Shown here: piece after piece, positions 44,656-54,120 of the stretch
How the letters are laid out: every line of letters begins with the position of its first letter
Position numbering within the stretch: position 1 is the stretch's first letter
NCBI GenBank assembly: GCA_017640605.1
Contig: JAEPQH010000019.1
Location: 1-64,000 of the forward strand
From: Balneolaceae bacterium
Lineage (GTDB): Bacteria > Bacteroidota > Rhodothermia > Balneolales > Balneolaceae
Length of the DNA stretch: 64,000 bases
Reading direction: 5' to 3'
Position numbers and translations under genes: made by a program
The notes under the pieces: model-generated
The model's database searches: none
Seen by the model: the letters and a program-made list of their open reading frames with translations, nothing else
What the model was told of the DNA's origin: nothing

Positions 44656-46962
44656 ATGAAAGACCTTCTTTCCAAAGCACCGATGTTTCTGTTGGTGCTT
44701 TTTTTATTCCAAAATACACTCGCAAAAACCTCTGATATCGAAGCGCAGACCTTAGAAATCGTCTCTGCGTTTATCATGTCACCAAATCAGATAAAAATAA
44801 CAGTAACTCAGGAAGTGGATACCGACGACATCAAAGTATTGGCAGATGGAGTTACCTTAGCCGGATTTGCTCTTCCACAGCCGGGTCAATCATATTTGAT
44901 TATGGTGGATGAAACCCTCGATTTTACCCGAAAATATGACGTTCAGGTAGGTGCAAAATCCAAGAAGACACAAGTTCACTGGAAAGCTATCGACGAGCTG
45001 TACTTTTACGATGGAGAGCTGGGCATCGATTATACCGCAGAGGCAACCTTGTTTCGATTATGGGCTCCACTAGCAACTGAGGTTGAAGTTCGTGTCTTTA
45101 ATTCGATGGATGATAATTCCCCAATTACTACTAAAACACTTACACGTGGAGAAAAGGGAGTTTGGAGCACCACGATTGAAGGGGATCACTTTGGCAAACT
45201 GTATGAATATGCAGTAACCAATTATGGAGAAACTAAAATCGTAATCGATCCCTATGCATTCTCAAAAGGAGTTGATGCTTCCGACGGCGTGATTGTAGGT
45301 CGTGCCGCAATCGTAGATCCATCTTCGATTGGTCCAGAACTCGAATACGCGAATATCGAAGGATATGAGAAGCGCGAAGATGCAATAATTTGGGAAATTC
45401 ACGTCCGCGATTTTACTGTCGATCCCGATATTACTACCGAAGCCCGTTTCGGAACCTATGATGCTTTTACAGAGCGTATCGACTATATAAAAGAACTTGG
45501 TGTTACACATGTTCAACTATTGCCCGTAATGAGCTATGCACATGGAAGTGAACTCAAAGCCGCAAATCGAGAAATGGAATTTGCCGTTGGGGTAAATTAC
45601 AACTGGGGCTACGATCCACATGGATATTTTGCACCGGAAGGAATGTATTCTGATGATCCCACTGATCCGGCATTGCGCATCAAAGAACTAAAGGAATTGA
45701 TTCATGCGGTTCACGAGGAAGGATTGGGACTCACATTAGATGTAGTATACAATCATACAGCAAGCCTTGGAATTCTAGAAGATATCGTGCCGGGTTATTA
45801 CCATTTTATGGATGCCAGCGGTGAACCAAAAATTAGTTATGGTGGAGGTCGGGTTGGTACCACACACGCGATGGCTCGTAAGCTTGTTATCGATTCTATT
45901 CTATTTTGGCTGGAAGAATATAAAGTGGATGGTTTCCGCTTTGACTTGATGGGAGACTTAGATGCACTTACCGTGCAAATGTTATGGGATGAAGCCGTGA
46001 AAATTAACCCAAATGTACATATGGTGGGCGAATGCTGGCGAACTTACGCCGGAGATGAAGGTGAAGATGTGCGACCGGCCGATCAGGATTGGATGCATCT
46101 TACGAACAGCGTGGCCTGTTTTTCGGATGAAATGCGTAACGAGCTAAAATCAGGATATGGCTCAGAAGGCGAACCACGATTTATCACCGGAGGAGCGCGA
46201 AACATTCAAACCATCTTCAATAATATTATTGCAAAACCCGGCAATATGAGCGAAGATGATCCCGGCGATGTGCTGCAATACATTGCTGCACATGATAATC
46301 TAACTTTGCATGATGTAATTGCGCATTCCGCCGATTTAGATCCTGCTACGGAAGAAGAAGAAATTCAACAACGAATTAGACTTGGGAATACGATCATTCT
46401 AACCAGTCAGGGTGTTGCTTTTTTACACGCCGGACAAGAATATGGACGCACTAAGCAATGGAAATCGGACGAAATCCCCGAAAAAGACTTCACCTTTGTG
46501 GAAGGATTCGAATATCCATATTTGATTGAGAACTCTTACGACGCTTCGGATGCGGTTAATATGTTTGATTGGGATAAGGTTACCGAGCCGGGAATCCACA
46601 AAGAAACCATGGAGTTCACGAAAGGATTGATCGCACTTCGAAAATCGAGCGATGCTTTCCGCCATGAATCAGAATTTATGGTAAGTGAACATGTTGAATT
46701 GTTGCAATCTGACGACATCGCTGAAACAGATCTTGTAATTGCATTTAAAGCGAGTTCTACGGATGGAACTTCTTATTACGTGGTGATTAATGCGGATTCT
46801 GAATCACGAACTATTCGAATTAACGAAGATCTAACCGGCGGAGAGGTATTGGTAGATTCGGATGAAGCTGGTACTGAGCCTGTGTCTGATTTATCTGGTG
46901 TGTACTTCATCGATAATGAAATTACCATGGCTCCGCTAACAGCAACGGTCATCAAAAAGTAA
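44656..46962 (+). CDS. pulA: Type I pullulanase (GH13)
   Basis: 768 residues with an N-terminal hydrophobic signal segment (MLLSK-like start, ...FLFQNTLAKTSD). N-terminal beta modules are followed by a CBM48-like module (FRLWAPLATEVEVRVFNSMD) and a GH13 barrel. The diagnostic type I pullulanase motif YNWGYDPHGYFAPEG is near residue 314. Catalytic residues are Asp430 (GFRFDLMGDLD), Glu459 (VGECWRTY) and Asp547 (AHDNLTLHD). It debranches alpha-1,6 links in pullulan, amylopectin or glycogen fragments. There is no lipobox and no T9SS tail, so it is probably periplasmic. Last gene of the locus. Confidence 0.92.
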   Translation: MKDLLSKAPMFLLVLFLFQNTLAKTSDIEAQTLEIVSAFIMSPNQIKITVTQEVDTDDIKVLADGVTLAGFALPQPGQSYLIMVDETLDFTRKYDVQVGAKSKKTQVHWKAIDELYFYDGELGIDYTAEATLFRLWAPLATEVEVRVFNSMDDNSPITTKTLTRGEKGVWSTTIEGDHFGKLYEYAVTNYGETKIVIDPYAFSKGVDASDGVIVGRAAIVDPSSIGPELEYANIEGYEKREDAIIWEIHVRDFTVDPDITTEARFGTYDAFTERIDYIKELGVTHVQLLPVMSYAHGSELKAANREMEFAVGVNYNWGYDPHGYFAPEGMYSDDPTDPALRIKELKELIHAVHEEGLGLTLDVVYNHTASLGILEDIVPGYYHFMDASGEPKISYGGGRVGTTHAMARKLVIDSILFWLEEYKVDGFRFDLMGDLDALTVQMLWDEAVKINPNVHMVGECWRTYAGDEGEDVRPADQDWMHLTNSVACFSDEMRNELKSGYGSEGEPRFITGGARNIQTIFNNIIAKPGNMSEDDPGDVLQYIAAHDNLTLHDVIAHSADLDPATEEEEIQQRIRLGNTIILTSQGVAFLHAGQEYGRTKQWKSDEIPEKDFTFVEGFEYPYLIENSYDASDAVNMFDWDKVTEPGIHKETMEFTKGLIALRKSSDAFRHESEFMVSEHVELLQSDDIAETDLVIAFKASSTDGTSYYVVINADSESRTIRINEDLTGGEVLVDSDEAGTEPVSDLSGVYFIDNEITMAPLTATVIKK

Positions 46963-46999
46963 GATTCCGCCTGTGGGGAAGTTTTTGTACTTTCCCCGC

Positions 47000-47530
47000 A
47001 TGAAGCTTGATCAAAAATACTTTGTCCCTTTTATGGGAATTGGTGCTGTAATCACGATGATATTTATCGTGTTCGCATCCTTCAATTTTAAGGATGAACA
47101 AGAAGCCAATTTTCGGGAAAACACGCAAAATTTTGAAGAACTCGGTACGATGAATCATCCAATTATTGATGGTTCATCTGCCGATAGTTTGCGATTATCC
47201 CAGCTCTCAGGCAAACAAGTGGTTGTTGTATTCTGGTCGTCTTGGTCGGATAAGTCGACTGAACTGATGAACGAATTAGACCTATTCGTTGGTGATGATA
47301 ACTTTGAAGTTGTGGCTGCACTTGTGCGGGATGTTACCGACGAAGCAAGTAATGTTTTACCCAATCATGATTTTATCTACATTGATGGAACCCGCTTGTT
47401 CAATGAATTGAAAGTGCCGGGCATTCCTAGTTATTTTTTATTAGATAAAAATGGAGGTTTCGTGGAAAGTTTTGTCGGTTATAGAAAAGGAGCTGCTGAG
47501 ATCATAAATCTCAATTTTAACGATCCATGA
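47000..47530 (+). CDS. Membrane-anchored thioredoxin-fold protein without cysteines
   Basis: 176 residues from the ATG at 47000; an in-frame GTG at 46973 would add nine residues inside a small GC hairpin and is less likely. Residues 8-28 form an uncleaved membrane anchor. The rest follows the TlpA/AhpC-TSA plan: SLRLSQLSGKQVVVVFWSSW, a cis-proline loop (VPGIPSYFLLDKNGG) and a final strand (FVESFVGYRKG). The redox CxxC is replaced (WSSWSDKS), and the whole protein has no cysteine, so it cannot do thiol exchange. A structural or chaperone-like role is possible. Its stop overlaps the pabC-like start (ATGA). Confidence 0.75.
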   Translation: MKLDQKYFVPFMGIGAVITMIFIVFASFNFKDEQEANFRENTQNFEELGTMNHPIIDGSSADSLRLSQLSGKQVVVVFWSSWSDKSTELMNELDLFVGDDNFEVVAALVRDVTDEASNVLPNHDFIYIDGTRLFNELKVPGIPSYFLLDKNGGFVESFVGYRKGAAEIINLNFNDP

Positions 47531-48387
47531 GCGGCTATTTGGCAATGAACGGAGCAATCACTCCAACAGATTCATTGCGCATCTCACCGGAAAACCGTGG
47601 CTTAATGTACGGCGATGGATGCTTCGAAACATTATGCGCATTCAAAACAAAATTTCTTGCCTTTGATGCCCACATACAGCGATTGTACAAATCCATGCTG
47701 TATCTCAATTTGGCGATTGATATCGAACAACAAGAATTTTATGATTTGGTACAAGCGCTTCTCCAAATAAATAAACTAGAAAATTGTGATGCCGTAGTTC
47801 GGATTCAAGTTTGGAGAAGGGGAGGCAGGGGCTATATAATTAGCGAAACTGCTGCCGATTGTTTGATTCAGGTGAGTGAAGTTAAGAATAGAAAAGAATC
47901 AATACGCTTGCATGTTGCGAAAACGCCGGTTATACCCAGCGAAGCACTACAAAGATCGACAAAACTCAGTAATGGTTTGAACTATATATTAGCAGGTCAG
48001 GAAGCGTTAAAACATAGGGCAGATGACGCCATACTGCTAACTACCGATGGCTATGTAAGTGAAACAACCTCGGCGAATATTTTTTGGGGTTTTGGTGATA
48101 TACTTTGTACGCCATCAACCGATTGCGATTTACTACACGGGATTACGCGCAACCAACTCATAAAACTGATTCGAAACTCCCGCACTATTGAGCTGGAGGA
48201 GAAAAGTTACCGCCTAAAAGACTTGTTAGAAGCAGATTATGTGTTTGTTACTAACTCAGTTCTAGGCATTGTGCCGGTAAGCGATATTGATGGGAGTTTC
48301 CTTTCTGTAAGTAATGAAAATTTTCTTACCATAAGGAAACAGTGGGAGACAATGAAAAATAACATCTTACAGAATGAATCAGTTTAA
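47527..48387 (+). CDS. Class IV aminotransferase, probable aminodeoxychorismate lyase
   Basis: 286 residues, fold-type IV PLP enzyme. Motifs are RGLMYGDGCFETLCAF at about residue 24, the PLP-lysine region STKLSNGLNYILAGQEALKH near 137, and DDAILLTTDGYVSETTSANI near 158. The family covers PabC (4-amino-4-deoxychorismate lyase, making p-aminobenzoate), BCAT and D-amino acid transaminases. PabC is favoured because folC follows with a 14-bp overlap, making a folate pair. Specificity is inferred from context, not from residues. The start overlaps the preceding stop by 4 bp. Confidence 0.8.
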   Translation: MSGYLAMNGAITPTDSLRISPENRGLMYGDGCFETLCAFKTKFLAFDAHIQRLYKSMLYLNLAIDIEQQEFYDLVQALLQINKLENCDAVVRIQVWRRGGRGYIISETAADCLIQVSEVKNRKESIRLHVAKTPVIPSEALQRSTKLSNGLNYILAGQEALKHRADDAILLTTDGYVSETTSANIFWGFGDILCTPSTDCDLLHGITRNQLIKLIRNSRTIELEEKSYRLKDLLEADYVFVTNSVLGIVPVSDIDGSFLSVSNENFLTIRKQWETMKNNILQNESV

Positions 48388-49624
48388 GAACATCCGTGAT
48401 GTATGGAAGTTTCTTGAGAATATTCCAAAGTTCGCAACCGCTGGAAAAAATGCAGCGAATTTTAGTCTGGATAATATTAAAGCCTTTTGTGAAGAAATCG
48501 GTAATCCACAAACTCAGTTCCCGGCTATTCATGTAGCCGGAACTAACGGCAAAGGATCGGTTTGTGGGATTTTGGAAGCCATTTATCGTGAAGCAGGTTA
48601 TATACCGGGAGTGTATACCTCACCACACTTGCAACGCTACAACGAACGATTTAAAATCAACGGAAATGTAGTGGAAGATCGGGTGATTCTTGATTTTTTT
48701 AAGCAGTCTGAATCTCTGATCAAAAAGTACGAACTCACTTATTTCGAGATTAGTACCGCTCTGGCTTTTTGGGCATTTGCACGAGCTGATGTTGATATAG
48801 CCATCATCGAAACAGGCTTGGGTGGGCGATTAGATGCCACGAATATTCTCACTCCGGAACTCTCAATTATCACTAGTATTGGCTTTGATCATACCGATGT
48901 GTTAGGAGAAACTGTATCCGAAATTGCTCGGGAAAAGGCTGGTATCATAAAACAAGATGTTCCCGTTGTGGTGGGTAATCTTCAGGATGATGCATTAAAT
49001 GAAATAGAAAAAGTTGCTGAATCGAAGAAGGCTCAATTGCTAAGAGCTGCCGATTTACAACCTGCATGGCGCGAAAGAAATATCATGCTTAATGGATGGG
49101 ACCGATTTATTTCTACCCAGTTTTATGAGCCTGTTAATCTATGGAATGTGGCCATTTCAATTACAGCTGTTCGCACATTATCCGAATCGTTTCCGGTTGA
49201 CCGATCCGCTGAAATACGTGCTATAGAACTGTTTAGAGGGGTTCCCGGCCGTTTTGAAAAATTAAACCCACTCAAGGAATGGTACTTTTCGGGTTCTCAT
49301 AATCAAGATGCGATGAATGCCTTGTTCGAGGCTGTTGAGGAATTTCAAACAGATAAGGTACATTTTATTCTTTCGATGTTGAAGGATAAAGTACAGCCCG
49401 AAATGCTTGCTAAATTCAAGCAATACGAATCGAGATATTATTACGAAATGGATTCGGAACGGGCAGCCTCAACCGAACAAATACAAGAACATCTTTCAGT
49501 AAAAACCATCGACGATTCCACTTTAAAAAACTTATTACACGAATTGAACGATGAAGTAGTAATTTTTACGGGAAGTTTTTACTTTTACAGCATTGTAAAG
49601 CGGTGGTTAACTCATTTGAACTAA
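48374..49624 (+). CDS. folC: Folylpolyglutamate synthase/dihydrofolate synthase
   Basis: 416 residues, Mur-ligase-like ATP-dependent enzyme that adds glutamate to dihydropteroate and to folates. The P-loop is HVAGTNGKGSVCGILEAIY near residue 54. TSPHLQRYNERFKINGN follows, then FEISTALAFWAFARADVDIA with ETGLGGRLDATNIL, and ITSIGFDHTDVLGETVSEIA with EKAGIIKQDVPVVVG. The size is typical. It overlaps the upstream aminotransferase gene by 14 bp. Confidence 0.94.
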   Translation: MNQFKNIRDVWKFLENIPKFATAGKNAANFSLDNIKAFCEEIGNPQTQFPAIHVAGTNGKGSVCGILEAIYREAGYIPGVYTSPHLQRYNERFKINGNVVEDRVILDFFKQSESLIKKYELTYFEISTALAFWAFARADVDIAIIETGLGGRLDATNILTPELSIITSIGFDHTDVLGETVSEIAREKAGIIKQDVPVVVGNLQDDALNEIEKVAESKKAQLLRAADLQPAWRERNIMLNGWDRFISTQFYEPVNLWNVAISITAVRTLSESFPVDRSAEIRAIELFRGVPGRFEKLNPLKEWYFSGSHNQDAMNALFEAVEEFQTDKVHFILSMLKDKVQPEMLAKFKQYESRYYYEMDSERAASTEQIQEHLSVKTIDDSTLKNLLHELNDEVVIFTGSFYFYSIVKRWLTHLN

Positions 49625-49736
49625 TCAGACTTTTCCACCATCATTTAAATCCTTACCTGATTGAGCGCTTTACACACATTTGCTTGCGCTCGCCCCAAAT
49701 TCAGTAAGATCATACATTGCAATAGCAAACATATAT

Positions 49737-51311
49737 ATGTCAGATAATCAGACCGCGGGTATTTCGGCCAAAGAACTCGAAAATATCGAATCCAAAAAAC
49801 TGGGAGAACTCCAGGTAATTGCTAAATCTATAGGAATTAAACGAGTAACTGGTGTTCGAAAGAAAGACTTAATCGATCAGATTAAAAATAAAGCCGGCCA
49901 AACAGCTCTTCCGCTTGATAGTGATTCCAAAAAAGCTCCGGAATCAGAGAAAAGTTCTCAGAAAGAAGACGAAATGAAATCGTATGGGAATCACTCGCAC
50001 ATCGTTTCTTACAAAAAAGAAAAAGAGGAAGAAGAAAAACCCGACGAAAAGAAAAATCGGAATAATAAAAACCGAAATAATAACCGTAAGAATCAAAATA
50101 ATAACCGGAATAAGAGAAATCATGAGCACGATCAACTTCCGGTATCTGACAAACCTACGCTACAAGAGCGCCTAGATGAGATTATTCCACAATTAGGACC
50201 ATATCTTGTAAATGAAGGTACACTCGAAATTTTACCTGACGGCTACGGATTTCTTCGCTCGGTAAATTACAATTACAAAGCCTCGCCGGACGATATTTAT
50301 GTGTCGCCATCACAAATTAAGCGTTTTAGATTGCGACAAGGAGATTGTGTGATAGGCATTATTCGTCCGCCAAAAGTAGGAGAGCGGTATTTTGCATTGC
50401 TTCGTGTTGAAGGTGTAAACGGACGAATTCCAACCGACATGGACAATCGTGGCGTATTTGATGATATGCTACCGATTCACCCAGATGAGCGGTATAAGCT
50501 GGAATATCAGCCCAATGAATACACTACGCGCTTCATCGATATGTTTGCGCCAGTTGGCAAAGGGCAGCGACAGTTAATCGTTGCACAGCCAAAAACCGGA
50601 AAAACCACGATTCTCCGGAATATCGCTAATGCGGTAGCTCATAACCATCCGGAAGCCAAAATTTTGATTGTTTTGGTGGATGAACGACCGGAAGAAGTAA
50701 CCGAAATGGAACGCGCTGTAAAAGGTGCAGAAGTAGTTGCTTCAACGTTTGATGAGAAACCTGAAAACCATAAAGGTTTGGCTGAAATCGTTTTCGAAAA
50801 AGCAAAACGATTGGTAGAAAGCGGACATGACGTACTGCTATTACTCGATTCGATTACACGTCTAGCCCGAGCATACAATGTGTGCGCTGGAAATAAAGGC
50901 CGGACCATGACCGGAGGTGTGGATTCGGAAGCACTCAAAGTCCCGCGACAGCAATTTAGTTCTGCCCGTAACATCGAAGGTGGTGGGTCGCTAACTATTA
51001 TTGCAACCGCGCTTGTTGAAACCGGCTCGCGTATGGATGATGTGATTTTCGAGGAATTTAAAGGAACCGGTAACTCAGAAATCGTACTTGACCGCAGAAT
51101 ATCTGATCGTAGGATTTATCCGGCCATCGATGTGTTCCGAAGCGGAACCCGACGTGAAGAACTACTAGTAAGTGAGGCGGAGCGAGAGAAAGTTGTATTA
51201 TTGCGCCGTTACATGACCAACATGAACTCCTTCGAAGCTGCAGAGTTTTTACTAGAAAAAGTAAAAGGCACTAAAAACAACGAAGAGTTTTTGATATCGA
51301 TGAATAAGTAG
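49737..51311 (+). CDS. rho: Transcription termination factor Rho, with N/K-rich insert
   Basis: 524 residues from the ATG at 49737 (MSDNQTAG); a longer frame from 49680 has no Rho-like N-terminus. The Rho N-domain (residues 8-50, [20 protein letters not shown]) is followed by a low-complexity disordered stretch of about 60 residues rich in E, K, N and R (residues ~75-130). After it come the RNA-binding cold-shock-like domain ([20 protein letters not shown]) and the hexameric ATPase (Walker [46 protein letters not shown]). Disordered inserts at this position are known in Bacteroidota Rho proteins and have been linked to condensate formation there. Confidence 0.97.
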   Translation: MSDNQTAGISAKELENIESKKLGELQVIAKSIGIKRVTGVRKKDLIDQIKNKAGQTALPLDSDSKKAPESEKSSQKEDEMKSYGNHSHIVSYKKEKEEEEKPDEKKNRNNKNRNNNRKNQNNNRNKRNHEHDQLPVSDKPTLQERLDEIIPQLGPYLVNEGTLEILPDGYGFLRSVNYNYKASPDDIYVSPSQIKRFRLRQGDCVIGIIRPPKVGERYFALLRVEGVNGRIPTDMDNRGVFDDMLPIHPDERYKLEYQPNEYTTRFIDMFAPVGKGQRQLIVAQPKTGKTTILRNIANAVAHNHPEAKILIVLVDERPEEVTEMERAVKGAEVVASTFDEKPENHKGLAEIVFEKAKRLVESGHDVLLLLDSITRLARAYNVCAGNKGRTMTGGVDSEALKVPRQQFSSARNIEGGGSLTIIATALVETGSRMDDVIFEEFKGTGNSEIVLDRRISDRRIYPAIDVFRSGTRREELLVSEAEREKVVLLRRYMTNMNSFEAAEFLLEKVKGTKNNEEFLISMNK

Positions 51312-51416
51312 GTAATTGAATAATCAACTATAGTATTACTCATTCTATCTTTATTTACGTTTTACGTACTAGGTACCGACTATTGATGGTAAATGTAATG
51401 GTCACTAATAATGTTT

Positions 51417-52172
51417 TTAGCTATTAATCCATCTCTTAAAAGTTGTTGTTCTATTAACGCTTACAATAGAGTGTTCTTCTTTTAAAACTTGTGGTGTTAA
51501 TTCGAGTTTTATTCTTGTCTTAGAATAACTATACATTTTATTAATTGCATTTATATTGATTATACATGCCCGGTTAATTCTGAAGAAGAGTGATGGATCT
51601 ACCTCATCCTCAAGTTGTTCTAAGGTGTATTCAATGGGGAGTAATTTACCGGCGAATGTTTTAAGATAAACTGCTTTATTTTGCGCAAAAAAGAAGGCGA
51701 TTTCGGAGGATATCACCATTTTTAATTGTTCCCCGATTTTGATGATAAATCGATGTTTATAGCTATCAGTAGAATCTTTAAGGATACTAAAAAGTGAATG
51801 GAAATCAACAGTTAAAACTGAGGTAAGTTCTTTTAGTTTATCAATGCTGAGCTTTAATTCTTTCTTATTTATTGGTTTTAGTAAATAAGAAATACTATTT
51901 ACTGAAAAAGCTTTTAATGCATACTCCTGATAGGCAGTTGTAAAAATAATAGGGGTTTGCACATCTAATTGTTCAAAAATGGTGAAACTAATTCCATCTG
52001 AAAGTTGAATATCCAAAAAGATTAAGTCAACTTCGTGTTCAGGAAGCCATTCTACTGAATCTTTAATTGAACTCAGTTTTGCTAAAATCTTATAGTTTGG
52101 ATAAAGTTCATAGATCAACTGCTCAAGTCGATTAGCGGCTGTTGCCTCATCTTCGATTATTAAGATTCTCAT
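51417..52172 (-). CDS. LytTR-family response regulator
   Basis: 251 residues. Receiver domain at about 1-120 (MRILIIEDEATAANRLEQLI, phospho-acceptor Asp in VDLIFLDIQL, conserved TTAY and KP near YLLKPINKKEL). LytTR DNA-binding domain at about 145-250 (FFRINRACIININAINKMYS). Such regulators bind as dimers to direct repeats. The start codon lies inside the end of the sensor kinase gene (26-bp overlap), so the pair is translationally coupled. The nearest candidate target is the outer-membrane protein gene upstream at 53356, but no operator was identified. Confidence 0.93.
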   Translation of the reverse strand: MRILIIEDEATAANRLEQLIYELYPNYKILAKLSSIKDSVEWLPEHEVDLIFLDIQLSDGISFTIFEQLDVQTPIIFTTAYQEYALKAFSVNSISYLLKPINKKELKLSIDKLKELTSVLTVDFHSLFSILKDSTDSYKHRFIIKIGEQLKMVISSEIAFFFAQNKAVYLKTFAGKLLPIEYTLEQLEDEVDPSLFFRINRACIININAINKMYSYSKTRIKLELTPQVLKEEHSIVSVNRTTTFKRWINS

Positions 52173-53259
52173 ACTTTTTTGTATTAATTAAAGGCAGTGA
52201 TACAATATAGTACCCATTAACTAAACGAAAATGCGGGCGTTCATTTCCTATCATTAGATATCTAGAGGTTAAATTTTTTTGCCCCAATTTATTCGAAGAT
52301 GAATTCGATAATTTAGGCTGATAGTTGTTGCGTATTACTATTCGTTCGTCTTGTGCATTGATCTGAATATCAAGTGGGCGATCGATATTAAATATGTTAT
52401 GCTTACATGCATTCTCTATCAATATTTGAATTGCAAAAGGAGGGATATTTCTCTCTAGCAAATTTGAGGGTAGGTCAACCGAATATTTTAGAGCTTTACC
52501 ATATCTTATGGTCTGTAAGAATACAAAGGTTTGTACAAAGTCTAATTCTTTTGATAACTCAACGAGAGGTTGTTCTATAGTTTGAAGCACATATCTGTAG
52601 AGTTTTGAAAATTCGTTAATAAATCTCTGTGCTTTTTTCTTATCATTTTCAATTAATCCAGATAACACATTTAAACTATTAAACATAAAATGTGGATTAA
52701 CTTGATTCTTTAGAACTTCGAAACGAATTTGTGCATTTTCATGCTTAAGGTTTATTTCCTTTTCTTTAGCAATTTTTGCGATGTTAAACTGAATCCACGC
52801 TTCATAAATTGCAATTAGTAGAAGATTACAAACAGAAAAAATGAGCCCGTTGTAAAATAAATTAATGCTCAATCCCTGTTCGTAATTTTTAAATAGATGA
52901 GTTAATGAAGTAACAATACTAGAAATAAATACTGCAATTAGAAGTGTAAAGAGTAGCTCTACAATTAATCTTTTTTTTAGTGCTTTTATCCAAGGCAAAC
53001 TCTCATTTAACCATCTAATTACTATTAAGTTTGGAATTGTAATTAATAAAATCGAGATGAAAGTTAGTATAGAACTGATCAGCAACTTTGATAAAAAATG
53101 AGGTAATCCAGATAGTTCGCTATAACCAATTAAATGAGTATAAGTAATTATAATTAATTGAATTATTATTGATAAGCTCATTAAAAAATTAATAAATCTT
53201 CTGAAAGTAACTCCAAAAGTAGCCGAAATACTCAGTGATATCTTAAATGGTATACTCAT
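52147..53259 (-). CDS. LytS/YehU-type sensor histidine kinase
   Basis: 370 residues. Four hydrophobic segments fill about residues 20-145, followed by a short coiled region and the His_kinase domain: KNQVNPHFMFNSLNVLSGLI with the phospho-acceptor His, then a divergent ATPase domain (IPPFAIQILIENACKHNIFN as the N-box). There is no separate sensor domain, so the stimulus is probably perceived in or at the membrane. It forms an operon with the LytTR regulator. A strong terminator separates it from the outer-membrane protein gene upstream. Confidence 0.92.
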   Translation of the reverse strand: MSIPFKISLSISATFGVTFRRFINFLMSLSIIIQLIIITYTHLIGYSELSGLPHFLSKLLISSILTFISILLITIPNLIVIRWLNESLPWIKALKKRLIVELLFTLLIAVFISSIVTSLTHLFKNYEQGLSINLFYNGLIFSVCNLLLIAIYEAWIQFNIAKIAKEKEINLKHENAQIRFEVLKNQVNPHFMFNSLNVLSGLIENDKKKAQRFINEFSKLYRYVLQTIEQPLVELSKELDFVQTFVFLQTIRYGKALKYSVDLPSNLLERNIPPFAIQILIENACKHNIFNIDRPLDIQINAQDERIVIRNNYQPKLSNSSSNKLGQKNLTSRYLMIGNERPHFRLVNGYYIVSLPLINTKKYENLNNRR

Positions 53260-53312
53260 GTGTCAAGTATAGCATTGTATTATGAAGGTTTTGTTTAGAT
53301 TATGTGCAAGTG

Positions 53313-53346
53313 AAAAAGACGTTCAGTTTAATCCAAACGTCTTTTC
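53313..53346 (-). terminator. Intrinsic terminator of the outer-membrane protein gene
   Basis: Perfect 10-bp stem AAAAGACGTT / AACGTCTTTT with a 12-nt loop. On the minus strand it ends in a T run right after the barrel gene at 53356-53937. The A/T symmetry could make it work in both directions. Confidence 0.8.
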
Positions 53347-53355
53347 TTGGTAATC

Positions 53356-53937
53356 CTAGAATTGATATTCTATACCTACTCGTAGCGACAAATAGTTTTG
53401 TTGAAGTTTTTTAGAATACAATTCCGAGTCAAGGGTGCGCTCAAGTGTATTAAATTTTACTCCTGGTGTTAATGTCCAAGATTCTGAAATAGGTAAGGCG
53501 ATACCTATCGCAGTTTGGAATCCAAAACCATGACCAGTGTCGTCAATAATTTCGCCATCTTCATTTTCTAGTTCTATATGATTATACAGACCATTTAAAC
53601 GAATGTAATATTGAAAGTTTGTGACAGCAAATGGGTGCTTGAACTGAAACCCAAAGATATAGCCAGTTTCCTCAAAATCGATATTTCTGCCGGCAAAGGA
53701 ATTGTCTGAGGAAAATTTATTCCATCCCCAGCCCCCAAGAAGTTGCAAATGAGGCATCACTCTATATGCAAATACTCCTTCGAAGCCTCCACCAATTTTT
53801 AAGTCTGCACCACCAAGATTTTTAGTAGCGTAAGATGCACCTGAATTAAACTCAAACGACAATCTATGCTCTTGGGCATTTGATATGGTTGAAAGTAAAA
53901 GAGTTATTATTAAGAAAGTACCAGTGTATATTTTCAT
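53356..53937 (-). CDS. Outer-membrane beta-barrel protein
   Basis: 193 residues with a signal peptide (MKIYTGTFLIITLLLSTISN, cleavage after ...NAQ). The mature chain alternates hydrophobic and polar residues in about eight strands (HRLSFEFNSGASYAT, GVFAYRVMPHLQLLGGWGWN, YIFGFQFKHPFAV, LSLRVGIEYQF) and ends with Phe, as in small OmpW/OmpX-like porin-family barrels. No further function can be read. It is monocistronic, upstream of the LytS/LytTR genes and divided from them by a terminator. Confidence 0.8.
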   Translation of the reverse strand: MKIYTGTFLIITLLLSTISNAQEHRLSFEFNSGASYATKNLGGADLKIGGGFEGVFAYRVMPHLQLLGGWGWNKFSSDNSFAGRNIDFEETGYIFGFQFKHPFAVTNFQYYIRLNGLYNHIELENEDGEIIDDTGHGFGFQTAIGIALPISESWTLTPGVKFNTLERTLDSELYSKKLQQNYLSLRVGIEYQF

Positions 53938-54120
53938 TGTTCAAGGGTTAAGTTTGTTGGGTTGCTACAAAGTTAACCTAGGGTGTGGTAGTAGTGAATT
54001 AATAACGGATGAACTTAGGTTTTACCTAGATGAATGATGGTAGAAACCAGATAAGCGATCTAGAATAAAGTGAAAACCGAATCTTATAGTACCAAAACTG
54101 ATGAACGAGCTTGCTAAAAA

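Noticed and set aside
24925-46962. SusD or SusE/F homologues by sequence
   Set aside because: No product in the locus shows a SusD-like lipoprotein with TPR-like helices, and the 34497 protein resembles SusE/F only in concept (repeated modules, surface location), so I did not assign those names.
46973-46999. Terminator hairpin after pullulanase
   Set aside because: GTGGGGAA and CTTTCCCCGC can pair around a short loop, but the hairpin runs straight into the next ATG without a T tract. It may affect translation of the 47000 gene but is too weak to annotate.
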